From contig CAIVEA010000438.1 of NCBI GenBank assembly GCA_903904765.1, positions 1 through 5,322 on the forward strand: 5,322 nucleotides of DNA, written 5' to 3'. Made by a program: the position numbers and the translations under genes. The notes under the pieces were generated by a model, which saw only the letters and a program-made list of their open reading frames with translations, was not told where the DNA came from and did not search any database. Numbering within the stretch: the stretch's first letter is position 1; each line of letters starts with the position of its first letter. This DNA comes from an uncultured Chloroflexota bacterium (lineage in GTDB: Bacteria; Chloroflexota; Anaerolineae; Aggregatilineales; Phototrophicaceae). This document shows positions 1 to 5,322 of this stretch, piece after piece.

Positions 1-1431
1 CGCCGCGTTCACCTCACCGTAGGCCAGCACCACCAGATCGGGCTGCTGTGCGAGGATGTAGCTCACATATTGCTGCGTCTTGTCGTCACCATCCGGCAGA
101 CGGAACAGGTGGGCGATGGTCGGCTCGGTCAGCCCGTTCGAGTCAATGAAACGGCTGTCCAGCGCATAGGGCAACGCCCCCGCATCCCCGAATACTAGCG
201 TGATGGCCTGCGGGTCAGGCAGCGCGTGGTTCAGCCACGCGCCCAGTTTCAAGTAAGCATGGCCTTCGGTGGCGCGAACGGCACGGGCGTAGATGTTGAG
301 CGCATCCAACCGTCCGCCGCTGGCATTCCAGCACAGGACGACCAGCCCCGCCGCCAGCGCCAGCAGCAGCGCAGCGGGCAGCGCGGGCGAAAGCCGCAGC
401 CGCGTGTATATGTCCCCCGCCAGATGAACCACCAGCAGCAGCAATAGCCCATACAGCATGACGGTGGGGGTCATCAAAAAGCGGAAGCCGTTACCCACCA
501 GCGGCGCGGTGACGAGAAAGAAGGCCAGCGTGAGCAGGCTCACCCCGCCCGTGAGCAGCGTCCAGCTTGCTCGCCACAGCGCCCCGCCCCGCCGCCAGTG
601 GATGACCAGCAGCGCTGCCAGCGCCAGCAGCAGCGGCAGATAGGCCAGCGCCCATTCCAGCACATAAATTAGCCCCGAACCGCCCACCTTGCGGTAAAAG
701 CCCGTCGGCAGCAGATCGCCATAGAGCAGCAGTTTGAAGCTATGATAGGTCGCAAAGACCAGCGCGAACCCGATTGCTCCGCGCAGCACCCGGCGGCGCG
801 GGATGGGCGCGGTCAGCAGCAGCAGCCCGCCCACCAGTGCGATGAAGGCCATACTCTCCGGGCGGGTGATGTAGGAGAGGAACAACAGCGCGTAGAAGGC
901 CGTCAGTCCATGACGGGCGCGGCGCTCATTTCCCGGCATGCAGGCTGCCCACAGTGCCGCCGCCGCCAGCACCAGAATCAGCGGCCCCAGCAGCGACTCC
1001 AGCCCCCAGTTGATGGTGGTGCGAATATTCGGGTCGAGCGTCAGCAGCACCCACAGTAGCGCCCCGAAGCCGATTCCCTGACGCGGCGTAAGCAGGGTGG
1101 AGCGCACTGCCAACCACGCCATCAGCAGCGCGGTCAGCGCCAGCGCCAGCAAATTAATGACCGCCGAGATGAACGTCATGTTGATGTGCAGCGCCTCGAA
1201 CGGGACAAGCAGCAGCAGGTATAGCAGGCTGGTGAAGCCTTCCGAAGGGATGTTGCGGACATCATAGGCGAAGGGGCGGCCTGCCGCGAAATTGCGGGCG
1301 TAATTGTAGTATACGAACGCATCATCATTGGTCAGCGGGTCGAGCGTGGCAAACAGGTATACCCCCCCTAACAGGCCGATGAGCGCGGCCAGCAGGAGCA
1401 GGGTACGGCGGTGTAAGAGCAGTCTGAGCAT
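1..1431 (-). CDS. GT-C fold membrane glycosyltransferase, partial (C-terminus off the left edge)
   Basis: Reading leftward from ATG 1431-1429, the frame stays open for 477 codons to the window edge, so the C-terminus is missing. The product is very hydrophobic, with about 10-11 predicted membrane helices (for example residues 10-29, 85-108, 143-163, 194-210, 252-278, 322-338 and 350-367). Helix 1 is followed by the acidic pair N35-D36-D37 in an external loop and then by YARNFAAG. This is the usual position of the catalytic/metal-binding Asp in GT-C enzymes of the PMT/ArnT/AftB type, which transfer sugars from polyprenyl-phosphate donors on the outer membrane face. Other family-like motifs are SEGFTSLLY (63-71), WGLES (142-146), TRPES (189-193), GDLLPTGFYRK (238-248) and GFRFLMTPT (315-323). 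A soluble tail begins near 370, with GDAGALPYAL then DSNGLTEPTIA (415-440). Specific donor and acceptor cannot be assigned; surface polysaccharide or protein glycosylation is likely. No strong ribosome-binding site precedes the start. The gene diverges from the esterase. Confidence 0.82.
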   Translation of the reverse strand, partial: MLRLLLHRRTLLLLAALIGLLGGVYLFATLDPLTNDDAFVYYNYARNFAAGRPFAYDVRNIPSEGFTSLLYLLLLVPFEALHINMTFISAVINLLALALTALLMAWLAVRSTLLTPRQGIGFGALLWVLLTLDPNIRTTINWGLESLLGPLILVLAAAALWAACMPGNERRARHGLTAFYALLFLSYITRPESMAFIALVGGLLLLTAPIPRRRVLRGAIGFALVFATYHSFKLLLYGDLLPTGFYRKVGGSGLIYVLEWALAYLPLLLALAALLVIHWRRGGALWRASWTLLTGGVSLLTLAFFLVTAPLVGNGFRFLMTPTVMLYGLLLLLVVHLAGDIYTRLRLSPALPAALLLALAAGLVVLCWNASGGRLDALNIYARAVRATEGHAYLKLGAWLNHALPDPQAITLVFGDAGALPYALDSRFIDSNGLTEPTIAHLFRLPDGDDKTQQYVSYILAQQPDLVVLAYGEVNAA

Positions 1432-1470
1432 GATAGCCGAGCTTTCCCGAATGCGGGCGGCAGGATTGCC

Positions 1471-1499
1471 AGTGTATGCCAGCCACCGCTGCTTCGCAA
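1471..1499 (-). promoter_or_regulatory. Candidate promoter of the glycosyltransferase
   Basis: On the minus strand, TTGCGA (1499-1494) and TACACT (1476-1471) are separated by exactly 17 bases. Each hexamer matches 4 of 6 consensus sigma-70 positions. The predicted leader to the ATG at 1431 is about 30-35 bases. The spacing is ideal but the hexamers are weak, so this is a candidate only. Confidence 0.3.
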
Positions 1500-1540
1500 C
1501 TACGGCATAGAGGACGAGAAGCCAAAATCCCATCACTGAC

Positions 1541-1548
1541 GCTAGAAT
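1541..1548 (+). promoter_or_regulatory. Candidate -10 element (GCTAGAAT) of the esterase gene
   Basis: TAGAAT at 1543-1548 matches 5 of 6 bases of TATAAT and lies 46 bases before the preferred esterase start. The same octamer GCTAGAAT recurs at 4139-4146 upstream of the histidine kinase. No convincing -35 hexamer is found 16-19 bases upstream. The element overlaps an in-frame ATG at 1547; if it is a real promoter, transcription would begin downstream of that ATG, which supports the later start at 1595. Confidence 0.4.
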
Positions 1549-1580
1549 GGAGGAGCGAATTGGCGAATTCAATCATGCTC

Positions 1581-1585
1581 AGGAG
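1581..1585 (+). promoter_or_regulatory. Ribosome-binding site that decides the esterase start
   Basis: AGGAG ends nine bases before ATG 1595. The alternative in-frame ATG at 1547 has no purine-rich Shine-Dalgarno sequence upstream, so this site selects 1595 as the start. Confidence 0.7.
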
Positions 1586-1594
1586 CAACAAGCG

Positions 1595-2566
1595 ATGGCT
1601 TTCTTCGATCTCCCTCAGTCTGAACTGGAACGTTACCGCCCCGAACGCCGCGAAGCACCTGATTTCGATGCGTTCTGGTCGGGGACGCTGGCCGCCGCCC
1701 GCCAGCATCCGTTGGATACCACCTTCACACCGGTGGATACCGGACTAGCGACGTTAGAGGTGTTCGATGTGACCTTCTCCGGCTACGGCGGACAGCGTGT
1801 GAAAGGCTGGCTGGTGCTGCCTGCCGGACGGCGCGAGAAGCTGGCCTGTGTGGTGGAATACATCGGCTACGGCGGCGGGCGCGGCTTGCCCATCGAACGG
1901 CTGCTGTGGGGCAGCGCGGGTTACGCGCACCTGATTATGGACACACGCGGACAGGGCAGCGCGTGGTCGGTGGGCGATACGCCGGACATTCCTGTGGATG
2001 GCGCAAACCCATTCTTCCCCGGATTCATGACGCAAGGCATTCTGAATCCGCAGACCTACTATTACCGCCGCGTATTCACCGATGCAGTGCGGGCGATTGA
2101 AGCGGCACGCAGCCATCCGGCGGTGGACGGGGCGAAGGTAGCAGTGATGGGCGGTAGTCAGGGCGGTGGGATCGCGCTGGCGGCGGGCGGGCTGGATACC
2201 AGCGTGGCGGCGGTGCTGCCGGATGTGCCGTTCCTGTGCCATTACGAGCGTGCGCTGGCGGTGACGGACAGCGCCCCCTATAGCGAAATTGGCACATACC
2301 TGAAGATTCACCGCGACCACCTTCAGACAGTGTTCAACACACTCGCGTATTTCGACGGGCTGAATTTCGCGGCGCGGGCGAAGGGGCAGGCGCTGTTCTC
2401 GGTGGGGCTGATGGACGAGATTTGCCCGCCCTCGACGGTGTACGCTGCTTACAACCATTACGCGGCGGCCAAGAGCATCCGCGTGTATGCCTACAACCAC
2501 CACGAAGGCGGTCAGGCCTTCCATGACCGTGAGAAGATTGCCTTCCTGCGCGAGTTATGGGGATAG
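1595..2566 (+). CDS. axeA: CE7 family acetyl-xylan esterase / cephalosporin C deacetylase
   Basis: Predicted 323-residue cytoplasmic alpha/beta hydrolase without a signal peptide. CE7 enzymes remove acetyl groups from short xylo-oligosaccharides and other small acetylated substrates, including cephalosporin C, and usually form hexamers. The N-terminus MAFFDLP..EL..YRPER matches from memory the start of the Thermotoga maritima TM0077 enzyme and, more loosely, Bacillus Cah. Family signatures are all present: oxyanion-loop YIGYGGG with Tyr92, the diagnostic RGQ at 118-120, the nucleophile elbow GGSQGG with Ser188 and Gln189, Asp274 in [12 protein letters not shown], and His303 in NHHEGG. The resulting Ser188/Asp274/His303 numbering equals that of the T. 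maritima triad as I recall it, so the chosen start is probably right and the enzyme intact. Length is typical for the family (about 318-325). An in-frame ATG at 1547 would add 16 residues but lacks a ribosome-binding site. The gene stands alone between a divergent glycosyltransferase and a terminator-like hairpin, with no xylanase or sugar transporter visible to fix its natural substrate. Confidence 0.95.
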   Translation: MAFFDLPQSELERYRPERREAPDFDAFWSGTLAAARQHPLDTTFTPVDTGLATLEVFDVTFSGYGGQRVKGWLVLPAGRREKLACVVEYIGYGGGRGLPIERLLWGSAGYAHLIMDTRGQGSAWSVGDTPDIPVDGANPFFPGFMTQGILNPQTYYYRRVFTDAVRAIEAARSHPAVDGAKVAVMGGSQGGGIALAAGGLDTSVAAVLPDVPFLCHYERALAVTDSAPYSEIGTYLKIHRDHLQTVFNTLAYFDGLNFAARAKGQALFSVGLMDEICPPSTVYAAYNHYAAAKSIRVYAYNHHEGGQAFHDREKIAFLRELWG

Positions 2567-2592
2567 GTCAAGCAGCAGCATCCATGTAAAAG

Positions 2593-2623
2593 GAACGCCC
2601 CTCCGGGTTGGGGAGAGGCGTTC
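2593..2623 (+). terminator. Terminator-like hairpin after the esterase
   Basis: GAACGCC (2593-2599) pairs with GGCGTTC (2617-2623). After one C/A mismatch, CTCC (2601-2604) pairs with GGAG (2612-2615), leaving the 7-base loop GGGTTGG. The hairpin starts 27 bases after the esterase stop. It is followed by TGTAAATTTATT, which is T-rich but not a clean T-run, so termination may be intrinsic yet imperfect. Confidence 0.65.
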
Positions 2624-2688
2624 TGTAAATTTATTCTATAAATGGCTGTTAAGAACTTTTGGGTGTCTGAAGCCCTGTTTCTAAGCCA

Positions 2689-2720
2689 CCCCGATTTTCT
2701 CACGGATTCTCTTGTCGGGG
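2689..2720. repeat. Inverted repeat CCCCGA-N20-TCGGGG
   Basis: CCCCGA at 2689-2694 is the exact reverse complement of TCGGGG at 2715-2720, with a 20-base spacer. The spacer overlaps two TTCTC pentamers (2697-2701 and 2707-2711) ten bases apart. It could be a weak secondary structure or a protein-binding site. Six-base arms are short enough to arise by chance. Confidence 0.3.
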
Positions 2721-2722
2721 GT

Positions 2723-2754
2723 ATGACATTCGTCATTCATCGCGCATGACATTC
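2723..2754. repeat. ATGACATTC direct repeats with an ATGAC/GTCAT dyad
   Basis: ATGACATTC occurs at 2723-2731 and again at 2746-2754, 23 bases apart start to start. The first copy runs directly into GTCAT (2732-2736), forming the dyad ATGAC-ATTC-GTCAT. Repeated half-sites of this kind upstream of a gene resemble a transcription-factor binding array, but no factor can be named. Confidence 0.4.
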
Positions 2755-2778
2755 TTCCCTACACCCCTGTGCTGAAAT

Positions 2779-2798
2779 AGTTCTCTCCACAAGTTCTC
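2779..2798 (+). repeat. Tandem AGTTCTC direct repeat
   Basis: AGTTCTC occurs at 2779-2785 and 2792-2798, separated by six bases (13-base period). It may be a regulator's direct-repeat site in the leader region of the EB_dh gene, though seven-base repeats at this distance can occur by chance. Confidence 0.25.
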
Positions 2799-2865
2799 CT
2801 CGAATATATGGGTGAGGCCGGGATTATTTCGCCTGTATCACGCTTGCACCCTCCAGATTACCGAA

Positions 2866-2893
2866 TTGTCCCGGAAAAATAGGGACATATACA
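2866..2893 (+). promoter_or_regulatory. Candidate promoter with embedded TGTCCC-N9-GGGACA operator
   Basis: TTGTCC (2866-2871) and TATACA (2888-2893) form a 16-spaced -35/-10 pair, each matching 4 of 6 consensus bases. The dyad TGTCCC (2867-2872), nine bases, GGGACA (2882-2887) lies inside it: its left arm covers most of the -35 and its right arm abuts the -10. This arrangement suits a dimeric regulator acting directly at the promoter. Transcription from here would give a leader of roughly 105 bases before ATG 3005. No primary evidence beyond the sequence pattern. Confidence 0.4.
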
Positions 2894-2991
2894 CCTTCTG
2901 TGAAAGACGCACATCTTCTACAGTGAAAAGAACACGGATAAGTATCGGTATTGAACCATGCTGTCCGGTATTCATCAGAAAGTTGCATTTT

Positions 2992-2998
2992 GGAAGGA
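2992..2998 (+). promoter_or_regulatory. Ribosome-binding site of the EB_dh gene
   Basis: GGAAGGA ends six bases before ATG 3005. It fixes the start there rather than at the in-frame ATG 2951, which has no such site. Confidence 0.7.
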
Positions 2999-3004
2999 AC
3001 CATC

Positions 3005-4060
3005 ATGAAACGAAGCAGTGTATTCCTCGTCGTGGCGTTTGCGGCAGTTGCATTACTGATTGCCGTTTCGTTCGGTCAAACGGGTGTTTCGGTAGTTGGT
3101 GCTGCATCCGGCAATGACGCACTCGTTTCCTTGCAAGTGACCGAAGCTCCTACGCTGGATGGCCTCGCGGATGATGCCGTGTGGGCAGACGCAGTGGCAG
3201 TGGAAGTGGAAACAGAAAAAGGGGCGAATGACAGCGCGACGACCATCACCCTCAAGTCGGTTTACAGCGGCGACATGGTGTATTTCCTCGTCACATGGGC
3301 AGACCCGACTGAAAGCAATATCCGTTCGCCGTGGGAAATGCAGGCGGATGGGACTTGGAAGCAGTTAAAAGACCCCGACGACAAGGGTGGTGATAACAAC
3401 CTGTGGTACGAAGATAAACTCTCCTTCATTTGGCCGATCAACAACAGTATTGCCGACTTCGCAACTGAAGGTTGCGGTATCCTCTGCCATCGCAATGACG
3501 GCACGGGCAAGCCTTATGGCAACAAGTTCACGGAAAACGAAGGCGAGATGGGCGACATCTGGCACTGGAAGTCGGTGCGTAACCTGAATCAGGTGCATGA
3601 CCAGTATGTGGACAGCGTTCGTTGGTCAGCCGAGAAACCTGAAGCAGGCCGCCACAGTGATCCGTCGGAATCGGGTGGTTACTCGAACAATGTCAACGAA
3701 GATAAGACCGCCCCCGCTTTCATGCCCCCCGGCGATTTCCCCCATGATGGAACCCCCGGCTACATCCTGAAGAGTGAAGCCGTTCCATTTGACCCGTCGC
3801 TCTTCCAACCGGGTGACCGTCTGCCCGCTATCATCAAGAGCGAGTTCGTGGGCGATGGTGGCGACATCAGCGCGGGTTGGAAGTGGGTAGATGGTGTCTG
3901 GACGCTAGAGTTTGGTCGCAAATTGGTGACGGGTTCGGAATACGATGTGCAGTTCGATGATCTGACCGCTGCTTACTACTTCGGGATCGCGAACTTCGAT
4001 AATGCACAGGTGCGTCATGCAGTAGCTCGTGACCCCATCGCATTCAGTTTCGCACAGTAA
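3005..4060 (+). CDS. Exported ethylbenzene-dehydrogenase-type (EB_dh) haem-binding protein
   Basis: Predicted 351-residue secreted protein. MKR followed by a hydrophobic core (about 5-22) is a Sec signal peptide or N-terminal anchor, with likely cleavage near GAAS at 32-35. The rest resembles the EB_dh domain, the haem b-binding gamma-subunit fold of ethylbenzene dehydrogenase, dimethylsulfide dehydrogenase and selenate reductase. Typical stretches are PTLDGLADDAVW (49-60), YSGDMVYFLVTWADP (87-101), YEDKLSFIW (135-143), GDIWHWKSVR (183-192) and WTLEFGRKL (299-307). C157-X3-C161-H162 contains the protein's only two cysteines; it is not a canonical CXXCH. It could attach haem c in a rare CX3CH mode, form a disulfide or bind metal. 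Axial haem ligands cannot be assigned: M182 and several late lysines are candidates. No molybdopterin catalytic subunit or iron-sulfur partner is in the window. A role as extracytoplasmic electron carrier or redox/ligand sensor is inferred. The start at 3005 is set by GGAAGGA and by the signal peptide. Confidence 0.8.
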   Translation: MKRSSVFLVVAFAAVALLIAVSFGQTGVSVVGAASGNDALVSLQVTEAPTLDGLADDAVWADAVAVEVETEKGANDSATTITLKSVYSGDMVYFLVTWADPTESNIRSPWEMQADGTWKQLKDPDDKGGDNNLWYEDKLSFIWPINNSIADFATEGCGILCHRNDGTGKPYGNKFTENEGEMGDIWHWKSVRNLNQVHDQYVDSVRWSAEKPEAGRHSDPSESGGYSNNVNEDKTAPAFMPPGDFPHDGTPGYILKSEAVPFDPSLFQPGDRLPAIIKSEFVGDGGDISAGWKWVDGVWTLEFGRKLVTGSEYDVQFDDLTAAYYFGIANFDNAQVRHAVARDPIAFSFAQ

Positions 4061-4082
4061 ACTTTAACATTCAGCATCTTCA

Positions 4083-4114
4083 ACAAGAGGGTTGCCAATG
4101 TGCAGCCCTCTTGT
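4083..4114 (+). terminator. Strong hairpin terminator after the EB_dh gene
   Basis: CAAGAGGGTTGC (4084-4095) pairs with GCAGCCCTCTTG (4102-4113) over 12 positions with a single G-T wobble. A4083-T4114 extends the stem to 13. The loop is six bases, CAATGT. The hairpin begins 23 bases after the TAA stop and is followed by the T/G-rich GTTGTGTGT rather than a pure T-run. It separates the EB_dh gene from the downstream kinase. Confidence 0.75.
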
Positions 4115-4137
4115 GTTGTGTGTCAAGGTGGCAAACC

Positions 4138-4146
4138 TGCTAGAAT
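4138..4146 (+). promoter_or_regulatory. Candidate extended -10 promoter of the histidine kinase
   Basis: TGCTAGAAT combines an extended -10 TGN motif with TAGAAT (5 of 6 consensus bases), placing transcription start near 4153 and giving a leader of about 28 bases. The -35 region is poor; the best option is TTGTGT at 4116-4121 with a long 19-base spacer. A short dyad AGGT-N5-ACCT (4126-4138) sits immediately upstream and overlaps the first T of the TGN. The octamer GCTAGAAT is shared with the region upstream of the esterase. Confidence 0.45.
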
Positions 4147-4180
4147 ATCGCTGAGGTTCGTTGGAAATATTGTGATTAAT

Positions 4181-5322
4181 ATGGATTTTATCCACAAATT
4201 TTTTGAACTCAATCACAGCATTGTGTTGTTCGTTTACGGCCTCTCCTTCTTCACGATGGGGCTGGTGGTATTTTTACAATCGCGCCGTCACAGCCGCCTG
4301 CGTTTGGCTCGCGATCTGGGGTGGTTGGCAGCCTTCGGCATCTTGCACGGAATTCATGAGTGGGGATATATTTTCATCCCGATCCAATCGGATTATCTGC
4401 CGAATTCCATCATTGAAATTCTGTGGACCGTACAAATCCTGCTGCTGGCATTCTCCTTCGTTTGTTTGCTGATCTTCGGGGCTGCGTTGCTGGCAGATGA
4501 TTGGCCGGGGCTGCGCTATGCGGTCATTGCGCTCAGTTTTCTGTGGGCAGTCCAGTTTTTCTTTCGGCAAATCATGAGCGAGAGTATCGAAACCGAGTTT
4601 CGGATCATGAATATCTGGGCGCGATATTTGCTGGCACTCCCCGGTAGCCTGCTGGCTGCCTACGGGCTGCGACATCAGGCGCGTCTATACGTGCTGCCCC
4701 TCAATATCCGGCATATTTACCGCATGCTGCAAATTGCAGGTATCGTGCTGGGGGTGTATGCACTCTTGGCGGGTGTCATTGTACCCGTCGCGAATTTTTT
4801 CCCAGCTTCGGTGATTAACCGCCTCTGGATTGAGCATCTTCTGATGGGCATACCTATAGAAGTGTTGCGTTCTACTGCCGGGCTGATACTGGCTATCACG
4901 ATCATTCGCGCACTGGAAGTTTTTGAAATTGAAATTGACCTGCAAATCGAACAGATGGAAATTGAGCGTGTGCAGGCCGCTGAACGTGAGCGAATCGGTC
5001 AGGAAATTCATGATGGCGCTATTCAAGGCGTATATTCGGCCAGTCTGATACTGGAATCGCTGGAGGGAATGATTGCCGGTCAACCAGATGCAGTTCGACG
5101 GTTAACACAAGCCCGCAGCGTATTGAACGCCGTGAATTCCGACCTGCGAACCTATATGGTCTCATTGCGAACCACCTCGCCCACCAAACCCCTCATTCCG
5201 AGCCTGCGTGCATTGATCGCAGACCCACGTTTTCAAGGGATGCTGGATATCCAATTAGATGTGGAAGGCGATCCGGTACTCAAGCCGATGCAGATTAATC
5301 ATTTGCTGGCCATCGTTCAAGA
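4181..5322 (+). CDS. Membrane sensor histidine kinase, HisKA_3 (NarL/DesK) class, partial (3' end off the window)
   Basis: The frame is open from ATG 4181 to the right edge (380 complete codons). Residues 1-245 are a polytopic sensor region with about seven predicted helices (approximately 14-33, 46-66, 77-100, 112-128, 145-162, 182-204 and 228-245), without a recognised extracytoplasmic domain. Helix 2 contains HGIHEW (56-61), with polar, potentially ligand-binding residues inside or at the edge of the membrane. A charged, probably coiled-coil linker (about 246-270) leads into the HisKA_3 dimerisation domain: ERERIGQEIHDG (268-279), with His277 as the expected phosphate acceptor, followed by SDLRTYMVSLR (320-330). 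The window ends at INHLLAIVQ, where the N-box of the HATPase domain should begin. Kinases of this class normally pass phosphate to a NarL/FixJ-type regulator, often encoded next door; that would lie beyond 5322. An in-frame GTG at 4172 is an alternative start, closer to the weak GGA at 4163-4165. The stimulus is unknown. Confidence 0.88.
   Translation, partial: MDFIHKFFELNHSIVLFVYGLSFFTMGLVVFLQSRRHSRLRLARDLGWLAAFGILHGIHEWGYIFIPIQSDYLPNSIIEILWTVQILLLAFSFVCLLIFGAALLADDWPGLRYAVIALSFLWAVQFFFRQIMSESIETEFRIMNIWARYLLALPGSLLAAYGLRHQARLYVLPLNIRHIYRMLQIAGIVLGVYALLAGVIVPVANFFPASVINRLWIEHLLMGIPIEVLRSTAGLILAITIIRALEVFEIEIDLQIEQMEIERVQAAERERIGQEIHDGAIQGVYSASLILESLEGMIAGQPDAVRRLTQARSVLNAVNSDLRTYMVSLRTTSPTKPLIPSLRALIADPRFQGMLDIQLDVEGDPVLKPMQINHLLAIVQ

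Larger units (their letters stand above)
2624..3004. other. Gene-free intergenic region with several short repeats
   Basis: About 380 bases lie between the esterase hairpin and the EB_dh gene. Open frames crossing this stretch are short, lack ribosome-binding sites, or are extensions or shadows of the flanking genes, and none resembles a known protein. The stretch has lower G+C than the esterase. It contains a CCCCGA/TCGGGG dyad, ATGACATTC repeats, AGTTCTC repeats, and a TGTCCC/GGGACA dyad at a possible promoter, each listed separately. It is most likely the regulatory region of the downstream gene. A small RNA cannot be excluded, but no specific evidence for one was found. Confidence 0.6.

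Noticed and set aside
361..460. CAG/CAGCAGCAG triplet runs in the left gene, resembling microsatellites
   Set aside because: On the coding strand these are Leu (CTG) and Ala (GCN) codons of membrane helices. They are irregular and not a true tandem array.
1754..2524. 256-codon open frame on the minus strand inside the esterase gene
   Set aside because: It is exactly antisense to a clearly conserved CE7 enzyme. Its translation is rich in Arg, His and Ala without recognisable motifs, as expected for a shadow frame in GC-rich DNA.
2593..2623. Riboswitch or structured RNA downstream of the esterase
   Set aside because: It is a single simple stem-loop just after a stop codon with no conserved aptamer features; a terminator explains it.
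2951..3004. Upstream in-frame ATG of the EB_dh gene, adding 18 residues
   Set aside because: It would put a polar stretch before the signal peptide, and the strong GGAAGGA site serves ATG 3005.
3473..3490. Canonical c-type haem motif CXXCH in the EB_dh protein
   Set aside because: The spacing is C-X3-CH, not C-X2-CH, so a standard haem c site cannot be claimed; the motif is reported as an oddity only.
4274..5083. Two minus-strand open frames of about 130 codons inside the kinase gene (4274-4675 and 4685-5083)
   Set aside because: They lie opposite a continuous kinase frame with HisKA_3 motifs, lack recognisable domains and are best explained as shadows.
3005..5322. A simple EB_dh-kinase operon
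   Set aside because: A 13-bp hairpin at 4083-4114 and an extended -10 element at 4138-4146 lie between the two genes, so independent transcription is more likely.

Overview
The window reads as ordinary bacterial chromosome. It holds four protein genes, two of them cut by the window edges. No RNA gene, insertion sequence, CRISPR array or prophage was seen. The gene set is a DDAF-type GT-C membrane glycosyltransferase, a Thermotoga-like CE7 esterase, a lone secreted ethylbenzene-dehydrogenase-type haem protein and a polytopic NarL/DesK-class histidine kinase. Together with the moderately high G+C, this best fits Chloroflexota (green non-sulfur bacteria). That placement is an inference from protein style, because no marker gene is present.

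Layout. Positions 1-1431 (minus strand) encode the N-terminal 477 residues of a polytopic glycosyltransferase; its C-terminus lies beyond the left edge. Positions 1432-1594 are a divergent intergenic region with a candidate promoter on each strand. Positions 1595-2566 (plus) encode a complete CE7 acetyl-xylan/cephalosporin C esterase with an intact triad, followed by a terminator-like hairpin. Positions 2624-3004 are a gene-free stretch of about 380 bases with several short dyads and direct repeats; one dyad is interlocked with a weak promoter-like pair. Positions 3005-4060 (plus) encode an exported EB_dh-fold haem-binding protein with a CX3CH motif, followed by a strong hairpin. Positions 4181-5322 (plus) encode a sensor kinase with a roughly seven-helix membrane domain and a HisKA_3 core; the ATPase domain lies past the right edge.

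How the genes relate. The two left genes diverge and could share control. One would build surface glycans and the other would remove acetyl groups from (oligo)saccharides, but nothing ties them to one pathway. On the right, the secreted haem protein and the membrane kinase are adjacent and co-oriented. A 13-bp hairpin and a fresh extended -10 element separate them, so they look like neighbouring transcription units rather than an operon. A sensing partnership between them is possible but untested. The left half is visibly richer in G+C than the right half.

I do not see a clear novel system. The points most worth a second look are the stand-alone EB_dh protein beside an uncharacterised membrane sensor, and the operator-like architecture upstream of that protein.
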